This document shows, piece after piece, positions 19,799-29,735 of a stretch of DNA of 39,207 nucleotides. The notes under the pieces are model-generated. The model made no database searches. It was given only the letters and a program-made list of their open reading frames with translations, and had not been told where the DNA came from. Source of the DNA: Cochliopodium minus (lineage: Eukaryota; Discosea; Himatismenida; Cochliopodiidae). The stretch is from contig JAMYWO010000021.1 of NCBI GenBank assembly GCA_024220525.1, positions 17,542 through 56,748 of the forward strand. Reading direction: 5' to 3'. Both the position numbers and the translations under genes were made by a program. Within the stretch, counting starts at the first letter, position 1; each line of letters starts with the position of its first letter.

Positions 19799-22171
19799 TT
19801 AAATAATTTTAGGTCTAATTGGAAGACACAAGTTGTAGAAACATTTTTTGTCAAAAAAGTTTTTCTTCCATGAGCACCACTTTTCCTTGAAAATAGTGTT
19901 GATGTCATCTTTTCCAGTGTAATGAGGATCCAAAATCTATTAATAGAACAATTAAAAAAAAAATTAATTGAAAAAATATTAAGAAATAATACCAAATATT
20001 TAGTTTCTTTTGTTTCTTCATTGTAAGCAATTGCCAAAATTGTAAATGCTTTTACATCTCCTCCTATCATGATTGGAGTACCTTTTAAAAAAAGTTGATA
20101 TGAGTTTGTCAGTAAGATCTTATTCTTTGTTTACCTTCATTCTTAAAATGTTCTATTATTTCTGTGGTTTTGTTTGCAACTTCAGGACCAGTTCTAGCAT
20201 GTAAAATTTTAGATTGGATCTATTAAAAAAAAAAGAAATAAAAAATAAAAAATATTTAAAAAATAAAAATAGATTACATTAAAAAAGTGATCCAACAATA
20301 AAGAGATTTCTATTGCACCAATCCACTGGTTGGAACCTATTATAGACTTTGGCTTGTCTCCAATTTGAACCAAGGCTTCCTGCAATTTGGTGTGGTACTG
20401 GTTGTCTGGAATCTTAATATTAGTATAACCTTGTTGCAAAAACCAAGAAAAAATGGTTTGCTTTTTTTTTTTTTTTGAAAAAGATTATTAAAAATTATGG
20501 TAAAAAAAAAAATAAAAAAAAATAAAGTTTATTGATAAATATTTTTAATTTACACAAGAACGAAAAGCACATCCCCAACCTTTTTTTAAAAAAAAAATAA
20601 ATTGTTTTTATTTTAATAATTTCAATAAAACTTTTTTTTTTGATTATTTGTACCATTGTCGTTTATTGAACTTTGTAAATAATGATAGTAATCGTACTTT
20701 CCATAAACTGAATACACTTTTCCATCTTTAATTCCATGTTCATTCATAATGCTTTTATGTATTGATCTTATAAAATCTGATCCAAATTAAAATAAATTTT
20801 AAAATTTTATTTAAATTTAATATTAAGAATAATATTTTTTGTTAATAAATCAATTTTTCTGTTTTACCATTTTTATCTTCGTTAAAATTTAAAGAAGAAG
20901 TGCTTCTGAATAGTGGGAGGTCCTTTTTCAATACCAATTTATCGTGGAACATTTGACGAGTAGACTCTTTTTTTTTTTTCATTAAAAAGATTTTAAAAGA
21001 AAAAATTTAAAAAGTAAAAAATTTATTTTAAAAAAAATAATCCTTAAAATAAAAATAATTTATGAAAAAAATAATTTCGTTTAATCATGTTAAAAAATTT
21101 ACGAAATCTATCTTCTGAAGAGTCAGTGTTGGCATTAAAAGTGGATAGTTGACGGTTGTTGGGCAAAGGATAAAGAAAAGAAAGAGGAAAAACGAAATCA
21201 TAAGGTAAAAAGAGAAAAGAGGAAAAATAATTATCCGCTGTTTCTTTTTCATTGAGATTCTTGAGAATGTTGGAGTATTGCTGATGAAATGATTCGAATG
21301 ATTTTTGGATTGATTCTGATACGGATGCTTCCCTATCCACCAGGATGAAGGATTGCAAATTCACATTTATAAATTTTTTGTCGTTATCTTTGAAGGAGAT
21401 GATTGGAGTGTTTATCTTTTGATTCTTCTCCACTGTATTTTTGAACATGATGGAAATATCTGCATAATTGAAAGGGAAGATCCTCTCATCGTAGATTGTT
21501 AAGGGTGAGATTTTCTGAGCGGGGATATTGAGATGGAGATTACCGTTTATTTTGAGGGATGGATTGTCGAGTGGTTTTGATCTGTTCTTTATTATCTCTT
21601 CATATTTTGTCATCTCTTTTATATCAATGGTGAATGATAGAGTGCATCTTATTCCCATCACTTCCATCATCTCCTTTTTGTTTATCTTATTGATGATATC
21701 GTGCTTTGTTGGAACCCATTTCGATTCTATCAGCTTGTAGATGGTGAGATAATCAGATCCACGTAGAAAATTGGTATAATTGAGTATAAATACAGTATGG
21801 AAGCAATCTTTGATCAATTCCTTATTCTTCTCTTCTTTATTCATCTTTTCGAATGTATTTGAAATGATATCAGGTATTGTCGTTTCTTCATTTTCAATTA
21901 TTGCCTTTGTGGTGAAATAAATGCCTTTTATTCCAAACAGATTTTTATTGGAAGATTTGGGGAATGAAGTTTCTATAAAATTCTCTTCAGAATCTATTTT
22001 TGGTTGATTGAAGAGATTCCCATCCTCATTCTTTTGTATATCTTTGCATTTTATTGCACTAACAAATATTTTGTTTTGGAATGCATAAATTAATCCTGCT
22101 GAATTACCATCTTCATTCAATATTTCGTTAAATCTTGTTAACAATGGGCCATAAACAACAATCTCACTCAT
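19799..22171 (-). CDS. UFSP2: UFM1-specific peptidase 2 (peptidase family C78)
   Basis: Cysteine protease that matures UFM1 and removes it from substrates such as the ER-bound ribosomal protein uL24. Eight exons: 22171-21103, 20966-20868, 20776-20654, 20579-20554, 20460-20278, 20219-20135, 20081-19993 and 19936-19799, for 603 residues. The long N-terminal region, ending in [17 protein letters not shown], matches the UFSP2 rather than the short UFSP1 form. The catalytic part shows [20 protein letters not shown] (Cys nucleophile on a 26-nt exon), [32 protein letters not shown] (Asp and His) and the C-terminal YNLCLPIRP. All catalytic residues are present. It points away from the cysteine-rich gene, with a 458-base shared upstream region. 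Its presence implies a UFM1 pathway in this organism. Confidence 0.93.
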
Positions 22172-22629
22172 TTTTTTTTATTTCAAAATATTTTGATTTA
22201 CAAAAATATTCTATTGCAAATCTAATCTGCTTTGAATTCATGCCAAGGATTGATTTTCTTCTCAATTTTTTAAAAATCATTCTTTCCAATTTAAAACTTT
22301 TTGAATAATTTAATTTTGGTCAATAATCAATAAAATTTCTTTTTGGAAAACAATCAAAAAAAAGATTGAGGTTGAAAGGAAATGCAAAAAAACTTAAATT
22401 TTCTTATTTTCCATAATCTGTTTGTTTCGGGTAGAAAAAGAAGTAGGATCTCCTTTAAAAAAAAAAAAAGTTTCTTTGTGTATTTAAAATTTGAAACTTT
22501 ATAAAAAAATAAATAAAAAAATCCATTCATTTGGTCCTCTTTCAAATAATAGTATTTGGAAGACTTTTTTATTAGAACATTTGAAGAATCTCCAAAAAGC
22601 TACCTCAAAAAAATTAATTTAGATCAAAA
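22172..22629. other. Divergent spacer UFSP2 / Cys-rich gene
   Basis: 458 bases upstream of two genes transcribed outward. A+T-rich with poly-A and poly-T runs; no gene and no convincing promoter motif seen. Confidence 0.5.
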
Positions 22630-24339
22630 ATGAATTTAAGATTGCAAATATTGATGTTCTCTTTGTTGGTATGCTTCCTAATGGCCAATGCAAAATCTTT
22701 TATATCAATCAAATCGGATGATATAAAAAAAGAATGCAAGACAAAAGCAATAAAAACCTGCGGAGGAAAAAAATATAAAGATTGTAGTGAGATTCAGTTT
22801 AGACAATGCTATAGAAAGGAAATATTTGAAGAATGTAAAAAGAAGGCTGAAAAAAAATGTAATGGGGACAAGGATTGCTTGATCGAGTACAAATATGAGT
22901 GCAGAAAAAATTACTTAAATATCACAGAAATAATAAAGGAATGTAAGAACAGATCAATGCAAATGTGTCCAAATGATATAAGATGTGAACATAATTATAA
23001 ATATAATTGTGAATTGGGATTAGATATTGACCATACTAATTTGCATCATTTATTAAAGTCTCCATTCGCTCATGATATTGAATTGAAAATGAAATCAAGA
23101 TTGCAAATGAGGGAAGAGGATGAGGTGAAGATAACATTGGAAGAGATTGAAAAGGAGGTGATCAACAAAGAAGCAGAGAGACTTGCCAAATTAACCAAAG
23201 AGAAAAGAAAAGTGGAGGAAAAAGAAGTGATCAAAAAGAAATCAGGTAAGGATAAAAAAGAGGCAAAGCATAAAGATGAAGATAAAGATGAAGATGAGGA
23301 TTTAGATGAAGATAAAAAAAAAAAAGTGAAGAATGGAAAGAAACAAAGCAATGATGAGGTAAAGAACAAAAAAGATAATCAGAAGATAGACAAACAAGAA
23401 AAGCTCGAAGAGAAAAAGAAAGGAAAAACCGTCCATGGAAAAAAAGAGGAGAAGAGTGACAATGAAAAAGAAAAAAAGATGGAGAAGAGTAAAAAATCCA
23501 AAAGGAAATGGATAGAGAAAGTTGTGAAAGAGGCAGATTGCAAAAAAAGATCAAAAAAAGGGTGTAACAAGAAAAAATCATGCATAAAGAAGAAAATTAA
23601 AAAATGCAAAAGAAAAGCTCTTTACAGTGAATGCAAAAAACTTTCAGCTGAGAAGTGCAAATCAAAAAATGGAAACAAAAAATGTAAGTCAGAATACACC
23701 ATTAAATGTAGATCGAGTGTTCTTGGAAAGGATGGTTTAAAAAAGGTTTGTAAGGATCTTTCAAAGAAAGAGTGTTCTTCTAAAGACAGATCTTGCAATA
23801 AAAAGTTTTTGAAAAATTGTATCAGTGGCATAAACAATAAAAAGAAAGAAGTTTCCTCTAAAAAAAGCGGGAAAAAAGAGAAGCCCTTGAATCAGATAGA
23901 GTTGGTTACTACTTGGAAGGATCATGCTTTGGAAAGAGCCAACTGTAAAAAGAAATCTGAAAAGGAATGCAAAAAGAAAAACAACAAAAAATCATGCAAA
24001 GTAAAATTTATTAAGAAATGCAATAGAAGAACAGTCTTTGATGGATGTAAACTTGAATTTGCCATTCCCACTTGCAAACATTTCAACGGAAAAGAGTCCA
24101 AATGCAGATCTAGCTTGATAAAATCTTGCAGATTGTTGAACATTGGAAAACGTGAGATAAAATTAGAGTGCAAAGATCGTGCCAAGAAGGCTTGTCGTTC
24201 TTCTGACTCCCGTTGTATCAAAACTTTTGTCAAAAATTGTAAAAAAGGAAAGGAGGATGAAATTTCTTCTTCTAAAAAAGAAGAAAAGAAATCAAAAAAG
24301 AAAATTAACTTTTTCAATTATTTTAGTGGAGTAAAATAA
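22630..24339 (+). CDS. Secreted Lys/Cys-rich repeat protein, nine four-cysteine units
   Basis: An intronless 569-residue protein. Residues 1-21 (LQILMFSLLVCFLMANA core) form a signal peptide. The mature part has three modules of about 95-105 residues at roughly 35-130, 300-400 and 435-540, each with twelve cysteines. Each module is three copies of C-x7/8-C-x5-9-C-x7-C, for example CKKKAEKKCNGDKDC and CKDRAKKACRSSDSRC followed by x7-C. The spacing suits pairs of short helices bridged by disulfides. Modules 1 and 2 are separated by a very long charged linker (about 155-290) rich in Lys, Glu and Asp; a short lysine-rich tail ends the protein. The charge is strongly basic. I know no family with this pattern. 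Binding to polyanions, cell walls or membranes is possible but speculative. It converges on ATG5. Confidence 0.88.
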   Translation: MNLRLQILMFSLLVCFLMANAKSFISIKSDDIKKECKTKAIKTCGGKKYKDCSEIQFRQCYRKEIFEECKKKAEKKCNGDKDCLIEYKYECRKNYLNITEIIKECKNRSMQMCPNDIRCEHNYKYNCELGLDIDHTNLHHLLKSPFAHDIELKMKSRLQMREEDEVKITLEEIEKEVINKEAERLAKLTKEKRKVEEKEVIKKKSGKDKKEAKHKDEDKDEDEDLDEDKKKKVKNGKKQSNDEVKNKKDNQKIDKQEKLEEKKKGKTVHGKKEEKSDNEKEKKMEKSKKSKRKWIEKVVKEADCKKRSKKGCNKKKSCIKKKIKKCKRKALYSECKKLSAEKCKSKNGNKKCKSEYTIKCRSSVLGKDGLKKVCKDLSKKECSSKDRSCNKKFLKNCISGINNKKKEVSSKKSGKKEKPLNQIELVTTWKDHALERANCKKKSEKECKKKNNKKSCKVKFIKKCNRRTVFDGCKLEFAIPTCKHFNGKESKCRSSLIKSCRLLNIGKREIKLECKDRAKKACRSSDSRCIKTFVKNCKKGKEDEISSSKKEEKKSKKKINFFNYFSGVK

Positions 24340-24418
24340 ATAAATTTTTTTAAAAAATAAATGGTTTTTTGTTTGACTCAATAAATGAGACAAAATAAAA
24401 AAAAAAAAATCCCACTTT

Positions 24419-25707
24419 TTAAACCTTTTTAATTACAATATAAAGAAAGTTATCAGGATGAGAAAAAGTAGAAGCCAGCCAATAGATAGGAGTCTCAAAA
24501 GGAGGAGAGACACCCTGAATAATAACTTTGAGATCAGACTCTGATTTCTCCAAAGGGAAATCTTTGGGCAACAAAGTTTGTAAACATTGTAATAAAGTGG
24601 TGGGAGTTTTGTCTTCTTGTAAGGGAGATATAGGTAATTGTATGATGGGAAGATTTGGCCTACATATTCTGATGGATAAACTTTTGAGGGTTTCCATTTG
24701 TCCTACCAGCTTCTCGTTCACTTTCCAATATTGATCCATGTTATCTGATAACAATCCATCCCATAAATCGTTTTGTTCAGAAAGTGAGAGAGAATTTATT
24801 TTCGAACCATCTCCATGTTTCAAATAATTACTCTTTTTTTTTTTTTATTATTATTTATTAATTAATTTAAATTTAATTTGATTATAAAAGGAATTAAATA
24901 TTTCAATTTTGATGGAAATACAAATGAATCTTCAAATAATTTATATTCTCCAGATAATAATGATGGGTTCTTAAATATTTTCTTATTTCCTATATAATTA
25001 AACAATTGGTTGTTTTATAAAGCTAAATATATGAGTATTTAAAATTGAAATATCCAGTTATAAAAAGTTTTTGTTGAAATTGATATTTCATTTGTAAATA
25101 ATTTATTTCATTCCTTATATTTTATGGAACTATTACCTCTTTGAGAACATTCATGAAATAATTTTTGAGGGTTTTCGAATCAGCAAATCTAATCAAACTA
25201 TCTTCTGGAAATCCCTGGAAATGGACTGTTATTTGCCATGGGAGCGTAGATTCACTTCCATATAAATCGAATAATACTCCAATTGGAAGATGTCTTTGAA
25301 GATTATTTAAAAATATGTTTTTAAAGAAATTAATATTGTAATATAATTGAGAATATAAAGATTTAGAATTGAAGATATTGAGAATATATCAATATTTATT
25401 GTCTTTCAAAATATAAATATTTGAAATATATTTTATATTTTTGGGTTGTTCATAAATTATTTATTTTTTTTTCTTACGATTTGAGTGTGGTTGATTTATA
25501 ATCAAACCATATTTCATCTGGAGTAATTACAGAGGATTGTAGGAAATATTCTTTTATATTTTGTGTGATGAGGGGAAAATAGGAATTTCTATTTGCCATT
25601 AAATAATAGGGTTGAACTTTCTTTGGGACTGTGATTTCATTTTGTGTCAAATTAAATACAATGGGAATACTTCCATCCCATATAAACTTCTGAATCTTGA
25701 AGTCCAT
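24419..25707 (-). CDS. ATG5: Autophagy protein 5
   Basis: ATG5 is conjugated to ATG12 and, with ATG16, acts as the E3-like factor for ATG8 lipidation on autophagosome membranes. Exons 25707-25478, 25293-25137 and 24832-24419 give 266 residues, close to the human protein. Family marks: IWDGSIPIVFNL, PYYLMANRNSYFPLI, IWFDYKSTTLKSHLPIGVLF, LPWQITVHFQGFP, then LKHGDG whose Lys aligns with the ATG12 acceptor region (ALKHK in human). Further on come NDLWDGLLSDNMDQYW, PIIQLPISP and HPDNFLYIVI. Both ubiquitin-like halves are complete, so the protein looks functional. It shares a 480-base divergent spacer with the haem dioxygenase gene. Confidence 0.94.
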
Positions 25708-26187
25708 TTAAGATATTCAAACAATTTTTTTTTATTTTTTTTAAATATCTCAAAAGAGGTTGGAAAATTCAGTGATTTGTCTTTGAAAATGAAGAAATTT
25801 GAGAGCAAAAAATGTTGATTGGAGAATTCATTTTCTTTTTCTTTTCACTTAAATTTTTCAAACAATCACAAAAATAAAAGAAATATTTTTATGAATCCAT
25901 CAATCCATTTCATAAAGATCTGAAATTTTAAAATTCTAAAGTCCAAATAATTAAAGTGTTTCCTCATTGAAGAATTTTGAAAATAAAAATACAAGCCAAA
26001 TTTTTCAAGTAAATATCCATTTTAAAAAGAAAAAGAAATAAATTGTAAAATGATCGATTTAGATTCATTGTTTTAACTACATTTCATCAATAATATTTTG
26101 ATATATTTCTAATGAAATTGAAATTGGACTGTTCACATGAAACAAAATTAAAAAGAAAATTAAAAAAAAATCCTTTTTTATTGAAAA
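25708..26187. other. Divergent spacer ATG5 / haem dioxygenase
   Basis: 480 bases upstream of both genes, A+T-rich. The + frame at 25612-25818 overlaps ATG5 exon 1 and is a shadow. No RNA gene or clear promoter motif seen. Confidence 0.5.
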
Positions 26188-28940
26188 ATGTTCACTAAAA
26201 TGAAATATTTGTTAGTTTTCATCTTGATAATAGTTTCAGTCTCAATGGCATCAAAGAATAAAAAGCCAGGAAGGAAAAATTACAGCACAGAATGTGATAG
26301 ATTTTTGGAAAGAGAAAGATATTACTATGAAAACGATTTTGAAGAATGCGAAAGGATTATGTCCAAGAGGGATGATTCAAGAAACTACCAAGCAATTGAA
26401 TGTTATAATGAGTATCTAGAGGATATGAGGTGTTTCAAAGAATGGAGCGAAAGATGTGGAAGTACACAAGAAGGAAATGGGTTTTGTGATTGGAATTTCG
26501 TAAATTTAATTTTAGATTTTGTTCAAATATATAAAATATTTTTATATTTCCAAAAATAGAATTGGAATGCAAATAGATGTTTGGCCAAAAGAGCCGGAAT
26601 ACAATTTACAGCACCTAGAAATGGAGATTGTTCTGCAGAAATAATCGAACGTTGTTTCAAGGAAGGACAACAAGGAGTTCAATGCTTATCTGATAGAATT
26701 ATAGAGATATTGACAAGTGTGAGATACGGAATTTTATTAAATGCAAATAACACACCAATGCAAGATGCTTTATTTTCAGATTTGCAAGGGACTTGTGATG
26801 TTTCAAATAGAGATTTTTTTAGGAGATCTGATGGTTCATGCAACAATCCTATCATTCCAGGAAGTGGGGCACGTGGTGCAAGGATCTTGAGACATGATTA
26901 TACCTTTAATCAAGAGCAAGAGATGAAAATTAGGAACAATTCTTTTCCTAACGCTTGGAATCTTGCCGAGAAATTCATGAAGAGAAAAAATGAAACAAAA
27001 CCTAAATTGCACACAACAGGGGTAATTCTATTAAAAGAATTTTTCCAAAAAAAATTTTAAATCTAAAACATTGACTTTCATAATTCAACAATAGGTGAAT
27101 ATGCTCGCAGCTTCATGTAATATATTTTCTTTTGATTATTTTTATTTTTTATTCAATGTTTTAATAGGGGTAAATTTCTTTATCCATGATTTCTTTGGTG
27201 GAACAGAGAATCCCCATGATAAAATCTTGACCAAAATAAAGGGAGGGAAATGTCCGTTCAACAATAGACCAGGTCACTCTGATCAATACTATGAAATAAA
27301 CAGACACAAACCTAAACAAGATACTGGTTCAGATCCTTCACCTATCAACGTACCAGGTAGAAGAGAATTCAGGAACAGAGTCACTTCATGGTTTGACGCT
27401 TCACAAATTTATGGGAATACTATTGAAGTAGCAAATGAACAAAGAACCTTTGTAGATGGAAAACTCAAAGTTAATGTGGATGGAACCATGTTGTCAAAGA
27501 TTTTCTTCTCGAGAGAAGATGATGGTTTTTTAAAGTAAAATTTTCATCTATTTTTTAAAATAAATCAAATAAAAAAATTATTTTTGAAATGTTTAGGACA
27601 AATCAAGTTGATCCTGATGCACCTCCTTTGTTTCAAAGTGGGGATATTGATGATAGAGTAAACAGATGGATTGGAACCACTGCCTTTTCACATTGTAACA
27701 TTTTTCTTCAATAAATAAAATAATTCTAAATCTATTTTAGTATGGATTTTGGAACACAACAATATTGTAACATTGCTGAAACAAACAACAGAAGGATCTA
27801 GCATGAATGATGAACAATTATATCAAACCGCTCGCTTAATAGTCTCTGCAGAAATAGTGAAAGTGCATTTACTGGAATGGACCAACCAAATGGTGGATGA
27901 TGCAAATGTACAACAAATCCAAGTATTGAGTTGGGGAAGAGTTGGACTACCAATGACCACAACTGAACAAATTTCTACATTGGTATAGAATAAAATATCA
28001 AATAGAATAAAAGATTTTTAAAATGAAAATTAACCATATAATTTAAAATAGGGAGTATCTTTTGATTTCCTTGCTGATTACAGATGGCATTCTATGATTA
28101 ATGAAAATATTGATGTTGTTGATCCTGAAACCAGGGTGAAAACTGGAGAAAGAATCAATGTATTCGATACTTTGATGAACACTACTGCACACAGACAACA
28201 TGGTCTTAAAAAAGTTCTTGCATCTTTGGCGAGCACTCCTGCTCATGACATTACTATCAACAACCTTGCTGAAGGATTTTTCAAAATAAATCATCCCTCT
28301 TTTTCCAATCATTACAGTCCGAATAGAAACTCTAAATGCCCAAATTACCCTTACCTTAATTTAGGTGTAAATGGTAAGTTGAAAATTTTTGATGTTTTTT
28401 TATAAATTTTTTACAAATTTTTACTCTTAAGATATCTTGAGAAACAGAGATCATTCAGTTCCAAATTTTAATGAACAAAGAAGAAAAGTTGGTTTGGCTC
28501 CTGCTCAAACATTCATGGATTTTGGTAAGAAAAAGAATTATCAATTTAAAAAATGTTTTAAAATTGAGAATAAAAAAAAAACCCCCTCTTCTTTCATTTA
28601 AAAAGATGTGACACCAGAACAAGCTTTGGAAATGGCAAAGATTTATAATTGGGATGTGGAAAATGTAGATTTTATGGTAGGAATGTTGGCGGAGAAAAAA
28701 GCTTCATTTGAAGGTTTTCCTACCTCAGTTTTGGCATCCTTCATTCCTTTTGTATTCACTCGCTTGAGATACGATAGATTCTTCACTGATCATTTCAATG
28801 CACAGCATTATTCTCAGTTTGGAATTGATAGATTGAAACCTGCTACTGGAAGTGGTGTCACACTTGCTCAAATCATTCAAGAGAATCTTGGTTATGACGT
28901 TTCACCATATCAAAACAAGATTTTTAAAGTGTGGAATTAA
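26188..28940 (+). CDS. Secreted haem-dependent fatty-acid dioxygenase/peroxidase (alpha-DOX/cyclooxygenase-like)
   Basis: Nine exons (26188-26499, 26560-27021, 27095-27116, 27168-27534, 27597-27694, 27741-27982, 28052-28373, 28432-28524, 28606-28940) give 750 residues of the animal haem-peroxidase superfamily. Residues 5-21 form a signal peptide, followed by a cysteine-rich N-terminal region of about 140 residues that I do not recognise. The core has the distal haem site NFFIHDFFGG, TSWFDASQIYGN, LWILEHNNIV, DEQLYQTARLIVSAEIVKVH, and proximal DFLADYRWHS, where His binds haem iron. The Tyr three residues before that His matches the radical-forming Tyr of cyclooxygenases (YHWH) and plant alpha-dioxygenase (YRMH). 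That favours oxygenation of fatty acids over a plain peroxidase. The substrate is inferred from these motifs only. The 22-nt third exon is needed to keep frame. Confidence 0.88.
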
Positions 28941-29066
28941 ATTAAAGAATGTTTATCTTTATATTTCCAAGAAAAAGCAATCATATTATTGAGAAAAAGT
29001 CATTTTATTGATTTCTATATAATATACATTTTTAAATAATACATTTACAATTACTTCTTCTTCCTT

Positions 29067-29644
29067 TCATTTGAAGGTCAAGATGGAGCAATATTTGAAT
29101 TCGCTCTTATATTTATTTCCAACAATGCTTCTGGAGGAAGTTCTGCAACCCTCTGAACATTCTTTGAAGATTTCATTGTTTTTCTTTGAAAATAATTTCC
29201 ATTTTTTAGAATAGGATTCTCTCCTTTTTATTATACAGCAATATACACAATTATTGTAATTTAAACAACAAAATTCTTTATGCTCTTCAGATGCTTCTAT
29301 AATACAATTATCATTTGAATAACAAACATCTTGATTGTGTATGGATCTTTATAGATGGATAATATTTAAAGATTTTTAAAGTTATCTATTGATTTTAGAA
29401 CTTACGAAGGACAACATTGTGAAGAGTTTAACGCTTTCCAATGGCAGATTCTTCCGTTAGAATCCACTATAAATTCTCCTTGTTTAGTATTCTCACATTT
29501 TGGTAGATTGTTTTTATTTGGATTGACGTTTGAATATACAACATATATCGCCAATATAACCAATATTATAATTATCATCCTCCATTCTAAATTATAAATT
29601 GTCTTTATTTTTCTCAATTCAGAACTCCTATTTTCATTATTCAT
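29067..29644 (-). CDS. SPRING1: SPRING (SREBF pathway regulator in Golgi, C12orf49) homologue
   Basis: SPRING supports site-1 protease and SCAP-dependent SREBP activation in animals; it is a single-pass Golgi protein. Exons 29644-29406 and 29346-29067 give 172 residues. A short cytosolic N-terminus is followed by a transmembrane anchor at about 22-38 (MIIIILVILAIYVVYS). The lumenal domain has the family cysteine layout: LPKCENTKQGEFIVDSNGRI-C, SSQCCPS, EFCCLNYNNCVYCC, then CSEGCRTSSRSIVGNKYKSE and KYC. The animal protein has GCCSAYEYCVSCC and CRTSSQSVQHENTY at the same places. The match rests on these motifs rather than an alignment. Its start lies 91 bases from the SUV3 start on the other strand, so the two may share a bidirectional promoter. 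Confidence 0.86.
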
Positions 29645-29735
29645 CTTTGTCTTTAAAACCTATTTTTTTTTATTTTTATCACAAATATAAAGTAAAAAAA
29701 ATTGAAAAGAGAATTCAAGTTTAATTTGAGATCAA

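Noticed and set aside
23070-24317. Several minus-strand frames opposite the cysteine-rich gene
   Set aside because: They are Phe/Leu/Ser-rich mirror images of lysine-rich coding sequence, without splice sites or family motifs.
22630-24339. Saposin/amoebapore or CHCH-type identity for the cysteine repeats
   Set aside because: Saposins have six cysteines in another spacing and CHCH units use C-x9-C; the units here have x7 spacings throughout.
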